Positions 9,530-19,435 of a stretch of 23,532 nt of DNA are shown here, piece after piece (the first letter of the stretch is position 1; every line of letters begins with the position of its first letter). The notes below the pieces were generated by a model. The model was not told the origin of the DNA. It saw only the letters and a list, made by a program, of their open reading frames with translations, and searched no databases. Where the stretch lies: positions 1 to 23,532 of the forward strand of contig JBNGIS010009070.1 in NCBI GenBank assembly GCA_049999725.1. Reading direction: 5' to 3'. The translations under genes and the position numbers were made by a program. This DNA comes from Haplomitrium mnioides. Taxonomy: Eukaryota > Marchantiophyta > Haplomitriopsida > Calobryales.

Positions 9530-11755
9530 ATTTATTTACACTTTGACTCAATTTGTTACTCTAGCACATAAGTTTTTTCTATAATAGTCACAACAAATTG
9601 AAGAAATAACCAAGTGAAATTGCTTTGCACATTGACTCAATTTGCTACTTTAGCACAACAAGTTTTTTTATAATTATCACCACAAGTTCAACAAAGAACC
9701 AAGTGGAGTTGCTTTGCACTTTGACTCGATTTGTTACTCGGATATAACAAGTTTTTCCATAATTACTACAACAAGTTGAATAAAGATCTAAGTGGAATTG
9801 CATTGCACTTTGATTTATTTTGTTCCTCTAGCACAAAAAGGTTTTCCAAAATGATCACCATAAGCTGAACATAGATCCAAGTGGTTATGCTTTGCATATT
9901 GAATTAATTTGTTGCTCTAGCACAACACGTTTTTCTATAATGATCACTACAAGTTGGTAAAAGAATCAAATCTAGTTACTTTACACTTAGACTCAATTTA
10001 TTACTCTAGCACAACACGTTTTTCCATAATAATCACCACAAGTTCAGCAAAAAAACCAAGTAGAATTGCTTTGCCTTTTGACTCAATTTGTAACTCTAAC
10101 ACAACAAGCTTTTCCACAATGATCACCACATATTGAATAAAGAACTAAGTGGAACTTTTTTGCACTTTGGCTCTATTTATTACTCTAGCACAACAAGTGT
10201 TTCTATAATGATCACCACAAGCTGAACAACAAACCAAGTGGAATTGCTTTGCTCTTTAACTTAATTTGTTACTCTACCAGAACAAGTTTTTCCATAACTA
10301 TCACCACAAGTTAAGCAAATAACCAAGTGGAATTGCTTTGCACTTTGATTCAAGTTGTTGCTCTAGCACAACAAGTTTTTCCATGATGATTACAACAAGT
10401 TGAACAAAGAACCAAGTGGAATTGCATTGCCTTTGAACTTAATTTGTTACTCTAGTCTAATAAGTTTTTCCATCATGATGACAACAAGTTGAGCATAGAA
10501 AAAAAGTGTAATTTCTTTTCACTTTGACTCAATTTGATGCTTTAGAACAACAAGTTTTTTCACAATGATTTTAAAAAGAACCAAGTGAAATTTCTCTGCA
10601 TTTTGACTCAATTTGTTACTCTAGCACAACAAGTTTTTCTATACTAATCACCACAAGTTAAACAAAGAACCAAGTGGAATTTCTTTGCACTTTGACTCAA
10701 TTTGTTACTCTAGCAGAATAGAGTTTTCCACAATGATTACCACAATTTGAACGAAGAACCAAGTGGAGTTGCTTTGCACTTTGACTCAATTTGTTACTTT
10801 ACTACGACAAGTTTTTCTATAATGATCACAACAACAAGTTGAGCAAGGAACTAAGTAGAATTGCTTTGCACTTTGACTTAGTTTGTTGATGAGTTACAAC
10901 AAGTTGTTTTATAATGATCACAACAAGTTGAACAAACAGCCAAGTGTAATTGTTTTTTAAAATCACTTACTTTATTACTCTAGAAATTTATTTTTTTCCA
11001 TAATGATCACAAAAAGTTGAATAAATAACCAAGTAGAGTTGTTTTGCTTTTTTATTTTATTTGTTTCTTGAACACAATAAGTTTTTCCACAATGATCACA
11101 ACAAGTTGAACAAAGAACCAAGAGGAATTGCTTTGCATATTGACTCAATTTGCTACTCAAGCATAAGAAGTTTTGCCATAATAATCACAACAAGTTGAAC
11201 AAAGAACCAAGTGGAATTGCTTTGCAACTTGATTCATGTTGTTACTCTAGTGGAATAAGTTTTTCTATAATGATGACAACAAGTTGAACAAAGAACCGAG
11301 TGTAATTGCTTTGTACTTTGACTCAATTTCATGCTCTAGAACAATAAGTGTATCCAAAATAATCACCAAAAGTTGAACAAAGAACCAAGTTTAATTGTTT
11401 TGCACTTTCACTCAATTTGTTTTTGTAGCACAACAAGTTTTTCTATAATGATGACCATAAGTTTAGCAAAGAACCAAGTGGAATGGCTTTGCACTTTCAT
11501 GCAATTTATTAGTTGAGCACAATAAGTTTTTCTATAATTACCACAACAAGTTAAACAAAAAATCAAGTGGAATTGCTTTGCATTCTCACTCAATTTGTTG
11601 CTCTAATACAACAAGTTTCTCCATAATGATCACCAAAAGTTGAACAAAGAACAATTTCTTTGCACTTTGACTCAATTTGTTACTCTAGCACAACAATATT
11701 TTCCATAATGATCACAACAAGTTGAGCAAAAAACTAAGTGGAATTTCTTTGCACT
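9530..11755. repeat. 89-bp tandem satellite array
   Basis: About 25 degenerate copies. Key blocks of the unit in order are TTGCTTTGCACTTTGACTCA, ATTTGTTACTCTAGCACAAC, AAGTTTTTCCATAATGATCA and CAACAAGTTGAACAAAGAAC. Successive GCTTTGCAC sites near 9622, 9711, 9800 and 9889 are 89 bp apart. The period is not divisible by 3 and no continuous frame exists, so it is non-coding. The array runs directly into the assembly gap, so its true length is unknown. Confidence 0.95.
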
Positions 11756-12155
11756 NNNNNNNNNNNNNNNNNNNNNNNNNNNNNNNNNNNNNNNNNNNNN
11801 NNNNNNNNNNNNNNNNNNNNNNNNNNNNNNNNNNNNNNNNNNNNNNNNNNNNNNNNNNNNNNNNNNNNNNNNNNNNNNNNNNNNNNNNNNNNNNNNNNNN
11901 NNNNNNNNNNNNNNNNNNNNNNNNNNNNNNNNNNNNNNNNNNNNNNNNNNNNNNNNNNNNNNNNNNNNNNNNNNNNNNNNNNNNNNNNNNNNNNNNNNNN
12001 NNNNNNNNNNNNNNNNNNNNNNNNNNNNNNNNNNNNNNNNNNNNNNNNNNNNNNNNNNNNNNNNNNNNNNNNNNNNNNNNNNNNNNNNNNNNNNNNNNNN
12101 NNNNNNNNNNNNNNNNNNNNNNNNNNNNNNNNNNNNNNNNNNNNNNNNNNNNNNN
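11756..12155. other. Assembly gap (400 N)
   Basis: Exactly 400 undetermined bases. The left edge lies within a satellite unit and the right edge within the promoter block of copy B. The left terminus of copy B, and any minus-strand gene it had, must lie in or left of this gap. Confidence 0.99.
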
Positions 12156-12449
12156 ACTAACTTTTTTTTAGCACCATGCAAACCTACATGTCAAGAGCTC
12201 CGCGAATCATTTTTTAGCTAGCAAACACGTTTTTAAAAATTTTGGTATAAAAGAAGCAACAATGGAAAATTTCTTTCCATTGGTGCAAGTTCACTTTCCA
12301 ATTTTTGTTTTCTTATCATTGTGGTTTTTGCAATTTCTTATCATTTCACTATTTTTTGCCTTTCATTTATTTTTTGCCTTTCATTCATTGTGAACTCTTT
12401 TTCACAAGCTTTTTGCCCTCTATTTTTACTAGTTTACAGTTTGGAGAAA
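12156..12449 (+). promoter_or_regulatory. Promoter region and 5' UTR of copy B
   Basis: Collinear with 4627-4903 of copy A. It has the conserved TCAAGAGCTCCGC block at about 12190-12203 and a TATA box, TATAAAAG, at 12246-12253. A TTTC-rich leader of about 170 bp follows, with the start codon at 12450. The gap removes the part that would hold the minus-strand TATA box. Confidence 0.55.
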
Positions 12450-13233
12450 ATGGCATCACAACCCAATGCTCCCAAACCAACTCAATCAAATCCTTGTAGG
12501 TATTTGGATGTTTTGAAGGTTCTAGAGCCACAAAAACTAGCCTACAAATAGCTAGTTTGTTGTAGAAAAATAAAGGATATCAACCATCACCTTTACATTT
12601 TTCACGGTAAAGGTGAAACATTTTAACATCGGTCTTTTGGTCCAAATCTTGATGATTCAAGAGGGGCACAGAGCCCACATAGGGCTGCTTGTGCAATTCA
12701 AATTGTTGATTACCCTATTCAAGGCTTCACCAAAGAAATTTTGCTTCAACAAGATGAAGCCACGGGACGTCTTCACCAAGTATATGTAGTCGGCTTTTGA
12801 CAACGGGAAGGTGAGTCTTAAGATTTTTTTCTTTAGTCATTTTAATTTTTTTTGTTGCTCATGAGTTCATGCGTCCATGGACTCTCGTGTCTTTGGGTGA
12901 ATGAACTTCTAAGTCCATATCAAAACTCTCTCGTGAGTAACAAAAAAACAATATCCATGGAATATGATGTCTATCTATATTCCCGAGAGAGTTTTGATGA
13001 TGGCTTCTTTGCCATTTGATGTGAAAAAATCACATATTGTCTATGCTTACCACAAGGAGCCTGTTCTTCCTAGTACTACCGATGCATCTAGTGATTTTAT
13101 TGCAATTTCTAGGACTAGAAAGTCTTAGCAGAATTCTCTTGCGGCTACAAATGCCAAAGCTTCTCGTGCCATTGATTTAGATAAGACCATTCCTGTTGAA
13201 GAGAATAGGGCTAAAGCTATAGCTGCAAGTTGA
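12450..13233 (+). pseudogene. ParB-like/DNA methyltransferase gene, copy B (internally deleted)
   Basis: Exon 1 (12450-12810) is the best-preserved N-terminus of the family. It has a true ATG, then MASQPNAPKP and CRYLDVLKVLEPQKL. A stop follows 34 codons in, then blocks collinear with copy A (HLYIFHGKGE, RGAQSPH). It ends at a good donor, AAG|GTGAGT (12810/12811). A short intron remnant with palindromic units follows. The sequence then jumps at about 12934-12955 into the last part of exon 4 (GAATATGAT...CTATATTCC), downstream of motif I. The ParB-like block and all catalytic motifs are therefore absent. The Ser-rich C-terminal tail (SGTRKS in the other copies) ends at a TGA at 13231-13233. 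Confidence 0.6.
12915..13003. repeat. Inverted repeat at the copy B deletion junction
   Basis: CCATATCAAAACTCTCTCG (12915-12933) is the reverse complement, with one base missing, of CGAGAGAGTTTTGATGATGG (12984-13003). The spacer is 50 bp. The right arm belongs to exon 4. The left arm is an inverted copy placed at the end of the intron-1 remnant. Confidence 0.85.
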
Positions 13234-13249
13234 TGTATTTTTCAAAAAT

Positions 13250-13255
13250 AATAAA
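13250..13255 (+). terminator. AATAAA polyadenylation signal, copy B
   Basis: It lies 17 bp after the TGA and is collinear with the signals of copies A and C. Confidence 0.6.
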
Positions 13256-13489
13256 GTATTTTTCTTACAAAATATTTTGTGATTGGTCTTCATTCTTGTT
13301 GCGTTCCAAATCAAATTTATTAAGTATTTTCTTGATGATCTATTTTCTTTTGCAAAATAATTTTTGAACAAAACGTATTGGTTTTCGTAAAAATTAGCGA
13401 CAAAGTCCATGCTGGCATGGAAGTTCCCTTTCTTTTTATTTGGATTTCTGTACAAGTTTTCTTCAATCATGAATTTCAGCAATCCCTGT

Positions 13490-13815
13490 AGGCGCTTTAG
13501 TATTCCCTATGCCCATGGACTTTAGTAATCCATGCTCGCATGGGCTTTAGTAGTCCATGCGCGCATGGGCCTTAGCAAACCAAGCATGTATGGGCTTTAG
13601 CTATACTTGCACATATTGGCTTTAGTAGTCTGTGTGTATAGGCTTCTACAATCTATTCACATACTAGCTTCAACAATTCTTGTGCGCATACACCAAAGGG
13701 TTCTTTTTCAAAGTTCTTACACGTCTGAGCTTTAGCAATCCACACGCGCATGAGCTTCAATATTGTAAGTGCATATGAGCTTTAGTAGACCCTACGTGCA
13801 TAAGCTTTAAGACTA
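13490..13815. repeat. 3'-flank palindromic minisatellite (copy B)
   Basis: About ten units of roughly 30 bp with GGGCTTTAGTAGT-type spacers around variants of CCATGCGCGCATGG. The best core is at 13555-13568. It occupies the same place relative to the polyA signal as the array at 22005-22285 in copy C. Confidence 0.8.
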
Positions 13816-13839
13816 CGAATCAAAATCCTTGCGTCTTAA

Positions 13840-14203
13840 GCGTCATTTTTTTTCTTGAATATGTTTCTAATAAAATTTGAATGTTTGGATCAATTTTGGA
13901 AATTCAAAATATCATTGTTAATTTTGAAAATATTTAACAACAATTTTCTTGTACATTTAGTATATATTTTGTTTGTTGATGCTTATTCTTCTTAAAGAAG
14001 AAATTGTAAAAGCAATTTTGAAAAAATTCTTATAAAAAAGTTTTTTCTTAAACAATATGTACGTGAAATAAGCAATTTGGATGAAAGAAATTACATTTTT
14101 TTGCAAACAAATGTTATTAGTGTCAAATTGATGATTTTGTATGCTAAATTTTGAGAATTGGTTTTTGTAAACATCAAATAAAATAGGAACTCAATAGCGG
14201 TTC
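13840..14203 (+). other. AT-rich right subterminal arm of copy B
   Basis: No gene. The segment is similar by eye to 22330-22599 of copy C. Examples are AAATTGATGNTTTT, and the final AGGAACT...TGGTTCAAAGTAG against AGGAACTC...TAGTTCAAAGTAG. It leads into the terminal inverted repeat. Confidence 0.55.
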
Positions 14204-14204
14204 C

Positions 14205-14225
14205 TAGTTCAAAGTAGCAGTTGTT
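14205..14225 (-). repeat. Right terminal inverted repeat of copy B
   Basis: Its reverse complement contains CAACTGCTACTTTGAACTAG, which matches the left end of copy C (18171-18190) at 19 of 20 bases. Gypsy reverse transcriptase sequence begins immediately outside it, which fixes the element end to within a few bases. Confidence 0.7.
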
Positions 14226-15105
14226 AATGCCATATAAAGATGTTATTGATGCTCTTGAAGATTCTTGTTGTAAATGAGAATATCATCCAAAAAGAAAATA
14301 ACAAACTTATCTAAATAAAATCTAAAATATCATTCATAAGACCTTTAAATATTGCAGGAGAATTAGTTAATCCAAAAGGAATAACAAGATATTCAAAGCA
14401 TCTATATCGACTTTGATATGTTGTTTTTTGCACATCACCCTCTACGATTCACATTTAACCATATCCACTTCTTAAGTCCAACTTTGTAAAGTAAGTTTTT
14501 CCTTGAAGTTGATCAAATAAATCATCCATTCTTAGCAATGGATATTTATTTTTCATCATCTTTTGATTGAGTGCTCGATAGTCAATACACATACTCATAC
14601 TCCAATCTTTCTTTTTCACAAATAGTAGTGGTGCATCAATAGGAGAAATGCTTGGTTGAATGAATCCCTTTCCCAACAATTCAGTAATTCATATTGCATT
14701 CCTCTAGTTCATAAGGAGGCAAACAATATGATGCTTGTATGGTGGAGTACTTCTTGGAATGACCTCAATCTTATGATCAATGCATCGTTTAAGGGGCAAG
14801 CTTTTGGTTATATCATTGGGAAAAACGTCATGGAGCTCCTTCAAAACACCTTGAAGCTCATGTGGAATATTATGCTTTGAGTCATCTTGATTAATGGTGA
14901 GCTCATGTATGAGTCCTAAAAACACTACATCTTGCTTTTTGATCAAATTTTCTCCAATCACATATAGAGGTAGGTGCCTTTAATGAGATTGTACTTGATC
15001 TCCCCAAATCTTCCAATGTGATGTCGTGAGTGTCTTCTTTTGCCAATCTACTTGTAGATTATATCTTTGTAACCACTTGTTACAATCGAAGGTTGGGAAG
15101 AAATG
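14226..15105 (-). pseudogene. Ty3/gypsy retrotransposon fragment: protease end and reverse transcriptase
   Basis: Reading down the minus strand, a CNKWLQRYNLQVDWQKKTLT-type block (about 15085-15025) resembles the end of a gypsy protease and its linker. LHDVFPNDI and LPLKRCIDHKIEV (about 14840-14760) form the segment before the reverse transcriptase. [39 protein letters not shown] (first catalytic Asp, about 14484-14455) and [12 protein letters not shown] follow. A one-base frame change then leads into FFLDDILIY, with the catalytic Asp pair at 14287-14282. Stops after SGYG and elsewhere show it is dead. The frame is cut off at 14226 by the end of copy B, so RNase H and integrase are missing here. 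Confidence 0.85.
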
Positions 15106-16820
15106 TGCAATCAATGAAGCATAGAAGACACAAAAAAGAAGCTAATTGGATCTACATTGACATATCTTTAATGGAATTGGCTCTATATCAAAACATCTAC
15201 AAGGGAATGAGATCTTCATCGAAGTATCTTCAAAGAAACAAGATCTACATCAATGTGTCATCAACTCTTCAACATCTTTGGCAAACAAGAAAATAGGATT
15301 AATTTTATAATGATTATATTTTGTTATATTAGGAATTATACCTTAGGATAGATTCAATCTAATGTTTGACTGACAAGTATGGGCAAACGTGAACCAACTC
15401 TGATCAAGAGACTAGCCAACATTCAAGAATTTATAGAGTAGTGGTTGATCAAATTATGGTGACAATTTCTAAAAAGAGTTGTGAGATGGTTTTATGTATT
15501 TTTTTTCTTGTGGGTCTGCTTTGTAGTCTATTTATATGTTTGTAATCAAGAAGTACAGTACATGCATGTAGAACGCAAGAGAAGATCCAGAAGTTTGATT
15601 CATCAACAATTAAGGAAAGGTACATATCAGCAAAAGTGAGATTAAAATAGGAATACCGGACAAGAAAGATGGTGAGAAATTGATGAAGAAAATCCAAGAA
15701 TGTTTGAATGAACGATGCAGTGGGAAAAGTTTTCTTTTCTCGAGAATTGAATATAGCTTGAGAATGTTGGCCAAAATGCAACCTTCGGATTCTCAAAGAA
15801 AAGGAAATCTTATTCATTTTAGAGATCAAGAAAAAGTGTGGAATCGTAGTATGAAGAATGGCTTGAGAAATAGTATCATGGCGTGTGCTGAGAGGATTTT
15901 CAGGGGAATAACACTTCTGTAGAGACTGTAAGGAGATTCTGAACATGTCTGTGTCAAGGATAACATCCGTATGTGTCTCAGAGTATTGCAAAACTAGCAG
16001 ACATGAAGAAGAAGAGATAGTGGAAAACAAGAAAAAGAGAAATCTTAACGTGTGTGCTAGACAAGTTGTTGTGCTGAGATTATTTAGAGAGAATGGTGAA
16101 TCAACCTCTTGTATAGTTTCTATGGAGGGTCTGTGCTATTGGCAATCTACTCCGATGGTTATAGAGTTGCTCTGATGGTGATGCTCCCATTTTTTGGTCA
16201 GGTTAGTAAGTGTATATGTGTGTGTTCTCCTATCTATGTTTGTGTGATAGTGTCTATAGTTTATGTCGTCTTGTTTGGTGAAATATTTAGATGTTTAGAC
16301 ACAAAGAAAAATGCTAACCTTAGAAGAATGGCCCAACATCTTTAGTTTTGTGTGTTTCTCTAGTTGTTTGTTCCCTATTAATTTCTAGAGCATAAGAAGA
16401 AAGACTCTGTTTGATAAAAAGAAGTCTTGCTCTGTGTTGTGTATTCCCTCTTATCTGTGTTTGCAAGGGTTTATTTGGTTTATGTGTATTCCAAGCTAAG
16501 TTGCACAAACAAAATTAATAGGCCATTGGTTCTGCATTGCTGGTTGGCTAGTTGAGCTTTAGTGGCTAGTAGATTTCTAGAGAATATGAACCACTGAGTT
16601 CTCAATATATGCATTACCTTATATGAGTAAAGAGTTCTTGCTTGTCCTACCATTGGCTGTCCCTTGCATATTTGTGTCCCTCATGTCGTAGTCATACAAT
16701 TTGGAAGACAATGCTCATAGTTGCGACTCGATAAGATTTTTCCCTCATCTTTCCTTCATTTCAAACACTTGTACAAAATATTGTTGATCTCTATGATTTA
16801 CCTCTCAATGGGAATCTGAC
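15106..16820. other. Unassigned region between gypsy fragment and pyrimidine-rich block
   Basis: The longest open frame is 193 codons on the minus strand (16030-15449). It overlaps an 80-codon plus-strand frame (15680-15922), and neither shows a motif I recognise. The minus-strand frame is rich in Ile, Phe, Leu and Ser, with uneven composition, and may be chance. By position the region could belong to the upstream part of the gypsy element, but no gag or zinc-knuckle motif is visible. Confidence 0.25.
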
Positions 16821-16829
16821 TTGCCTTTC

Positions 16830-16945
16830 TTGTCTTTCATCCTTAGGTCCTGCGCCTTTTCCTTCTTTACCCATAGGTCCTACTTGTTTCTCTTCTTCAA
16901 TCCATTGGTTCCGCATATTTCTTCTTTCATCTGTAGGTCTCAAAA
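16830..16945. repeat. Degenerate tandem repeat, about 31-36 bp unit
   Basis: About four units sharing TCTTTCATCCTTAGGTCCTG-like cores at about 16835, 16865, 16898 and 16928. On the minus strand the repeated core reads as Gly-Pro/Lys/Glu-rich coding such as GPMGKEGK. It could be a decayed low-complexity part of a gag-type protein. Confidence 0.5.
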
Positions 16946-18168
16946 ACCATCTTCAGCCTTGTCTGAGACCACTAGTCTAGACATTGGTACCTCCTTTTAT
17001 CTGGTTCGTCCACCATCCAATGTTTCTTTCAACTAGGAAGTTGGAACAACATGTTTGTCCAACCCGTACCTTTGACATCATCCTTTGACTGATACTTGAC
17101 CCAATATCTTTTCTTTAGCATCTGACAACGTTCGTGCAGGTTAAACTCGTCGAATGGTCCCTCTCTTTAACCGTTGGTCTAGAGCTCCACTTGGTGGTAT
17201 CTCCGTTCTATCGGAGTCGCCACTTCATTCCCTATCTCCGTTCTGTTAGAGTCACCACTTCATCCATACCCATCATATTGGAGTCCCAATTTTACTCCTT
17301 ATCCATTTATTTGCGTCACCATTTCTATCATAGCCGATTCCTTCTCCATTTTACCCTCTGCAAATCCATTTGAGCGGTAGTTTCATCCACTCTTCTATTG
17401 GAGTCACCATTTCACCCTAGATTCAATCTATCAAACTCTAGTTCAAATCAGCCTTATCGGAATATCGTTGAACCTATTAGTGATTTTGCAATTGGACACT
17501 CAAGTTATGCAACCCCTAATTTCTCCCAGAACCCCTCGAGTTGCATCCTTTCTAGACAGATTTCTCCATCCACCGAATCCCCCTTCCCTTATTACATTGT
17601 AGATATTCCCCTCTAACGTCATTGCGGTCCAATGAGGATTGAGCGATATAATACTTAGAAACACAATAATAGCTTTGAATTTGCTATTTGTGTTGTCTCA
17701 TTCACGCTTTTTCCTTTTGATTAATTGCCCACATGAATACTCACACTAGCTGCAGCAGAAACTAGATGGGAGAAGTTCACAACTATACTACAACCAACAC
17801 GATTGAGAGGAACTCGTCGTCCTCTCTTCTTCTCTTGCTTCCACTCTACAGGGTTCCTCTCGATATGCCTTTATCTTATTCGTAATAGTGGGGAACATTG
17901 TTGCTTCCCCTGCCCCAATCCTGTTGCTTCATCCTTTGCCTCATTGATTTACCACTCCCTATAATGTTGTCCAATGCCGAAATAGTAGATGCTTGTGATA
18001 TGGATCTTTCCTTGTTTGTGTATTGCATGTGGTTGGAGATAGTTAACACCTTGTGGTGGTTAGCTACTTGGATTCTTTTAGACACACTAAGCTTTGAAGA
18101 TATCATATAGTGATCTGTGAATGCCTTTGATTGCTTTTCTCCACCAAAAGTGCCTTTCATTGCCTTAT
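16946..18168. other. Pyrimidine-rich region, possible decayed minus-strand coding DNA
   Basis: The plus strand is CT-rich, so the minus strand is purine-rich, as in many coding strands. It contains a degenerate tandem repeat at 17198-17410, described separately. A minus-strand open stretch at 18168-17876 includes KGTFGGEKQSKAF and ALDNIIGSGKSMRQR. It is unrecognised, and it would be cut at its N-terminal side by the insertion of copy C. Plus-strand frames of 71-79 codons lie at 16821-17616 but look like antisense noise. Confidence 0.3.
17198..17410. repeat. Degenerate tandem repeat with GGAGTCACCA cores
   Basis: Four or five diverged units of about 32-36 bp, each with a GGAGTCRCCA-like core (TCGGAGTCGCC, TTAGAGTCACC, TTGGAGTCCCA, TTGCGTCACC, TTGGAGTCACC) followed by a TTCAT/TTTAC run. 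Confidence 0.55.
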
Positions 18169-18190
18169 AACAGCTGCTACTTTGAACTAG
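18169..18190 (+). repeat. Left terminal inverted repeat of copy C
   Basis: It contains CAGCTGCTACTTTGAACTAG. This matches the reverse complement of the right end of copy B at 19 of 20 bases and that of the right end of copy C (22600-22622) at about 15 of 20. No clear target-site duplication is seen next to it. Confidence 0.68.
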
Positions 18191-19087
18191 AAACACGCTA
18201 CTTAGAACAAGAACTTTTTTTTTTGGGAAAAATTGTGACTTTTGAATTCAAAAAACATTAACAACAAGGTTACTTTCTTAAAAGAAAAATGACATGAGTT
18301 TTTTAGACTTGTTTTTTGCCATTTCAATAAGCATGATAGAGCAAAAGTCAATTTCATTATGCAAAATCAGTCAATATTATTATTTTTTTTATGAAAATAT
18401 TGGAAAACTCGAATTTGATGTAAAGCATAAAAATTGTAGTAAGTTTCCATCAAAAAAGTGCATTTATCATTGACTACAATTCTAAGCCCAAAAGTTGAAA
18501 TACACATCACAAGAAATTGATTTGAAATATGTTTGATTGCACAAACTCTAGGCGCGTGTAGACATGGTGCTCTTTCAAACTTTTTTGTTGGAAAACAAAT
18601 ACAAAACATAAAGAAAAAGCCTGAGGGGACTGGAAGTCAAGGGAATGAGTTTGCAATGGCAAACACAAAAACAAAGAGAATAAAACATTGCATAGATTTA
18701 GGAGCTTTATTTTAAACATCAAGAAAGAAAGAAGATTTCACTTGTAGTTGCAAATCCATGCAATCAAAAGTGAACATAGGCTTTCAAAAAGGTTACAACA
18801 TTTAAAAATATTTCATAGTTCAACGAAGCATATATAAAAACGTATCATCGTTTAGAATCAAAAAGGCAGTAGCTAAGGAGATTGAATTAAGATTGTAAAC
18901 AAGAAACATCTGCAAGTTCTAGACTTGCTTCAACCAAACAAAAGTCTCAAGATCTACAAAAGAGTCTATGACTTGTGTATAAACAAAGTTGTAATTGATA
19001 GTCTTTATATGAAGAAGCTTAAGGGTTGTACAAGAGAAGTAGAACTTGTGGAAGGCATAGACTTCAACCCCAATTTTATGTGCATAT
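18191..19087. other. Left arm of copy C, no gene recognised
   Basis: AT-rich DNA with short open frames of 60-80 codons on both strands and no recognised motif. A minus-strand AATAAAG lies at about 18712-18706, and one palindrome-like TCTAGGCGCGTGTAGA at 18547-18562. By analogy with copy A it might hold the 3' end of the minus-strand gene, but I cannot identify DUF7869-type residues in it. Confidence 0.35.
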
Positions 19088-19295
19088 AGGAATCCAAGCT
19101 CAACATGTGAACACTCCACCCCAAAGTCTCTACACGCTTAGGAATCCAAGCTCAACATGTGAACACTCCATCCAAAAGTCTATGCCCGCATAGGAATCCA
19201 AACTCACCATCTGAACACTCCACCCCAAAGTCTATGGGCGTATAGGAATCCGAACTCATCATCTGAGCATTCCACAACAAAGACTGACAAGAACC
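19088..19295. repeat. 52-bp tandem repeat (four units)
   Basis: Units start at 19088, 19140, 19192 and 19244, exactly 52 bp apart. Each begins AGGAATCCAAGCTCAAC, continues GAACACTCCACCCCAAAG, and ends in a palindrome-like part such as TCTATGCCCGCATA. The fourth unit decays at its end. Confidence 0.92.
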
Positions 19296-19435
19296 TAGGT
19301 TTTAAGTTCCATAGAAGAGTTTTTGTATGATGTACGTTTCGCTTGCAAATCAAAATCTATGCGTGCATAGGGTTCACACTTCTACAACCAAGGATACAAA
19401 ATATAAACGTTATATTTTTTGCAACAATTTTTTCA

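Noticed and set aside
10975-11593. Cys-rich zinc-finger-like peptides (STCCDH..K.YC) on the minus strand of the satellite
   Set aside because: The 89-bp period shifts frame every unit, so no continuous protein is possible. The cysteines come from the repeated AACAAGTTG block.
11672-12181. ORFs across the gap
   Set aside because: They consist almost entirely of undetermined bases.
15449-16030. 193-codon minus-strand ORF as a real gene
   Set aside because: No motif was recognised, an antisense frame overlaps it, and no promoter or homology is visible. Long frames are common in this AT-rich composition.
17876-18196. 106-codon minus-strand ORF starting at 18196
   Set aside because: Its first ten residues are read from the terminal inverted repeat of copy C, so the start is an artefact. 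Only the part left of 18169 could be old coding DNA.
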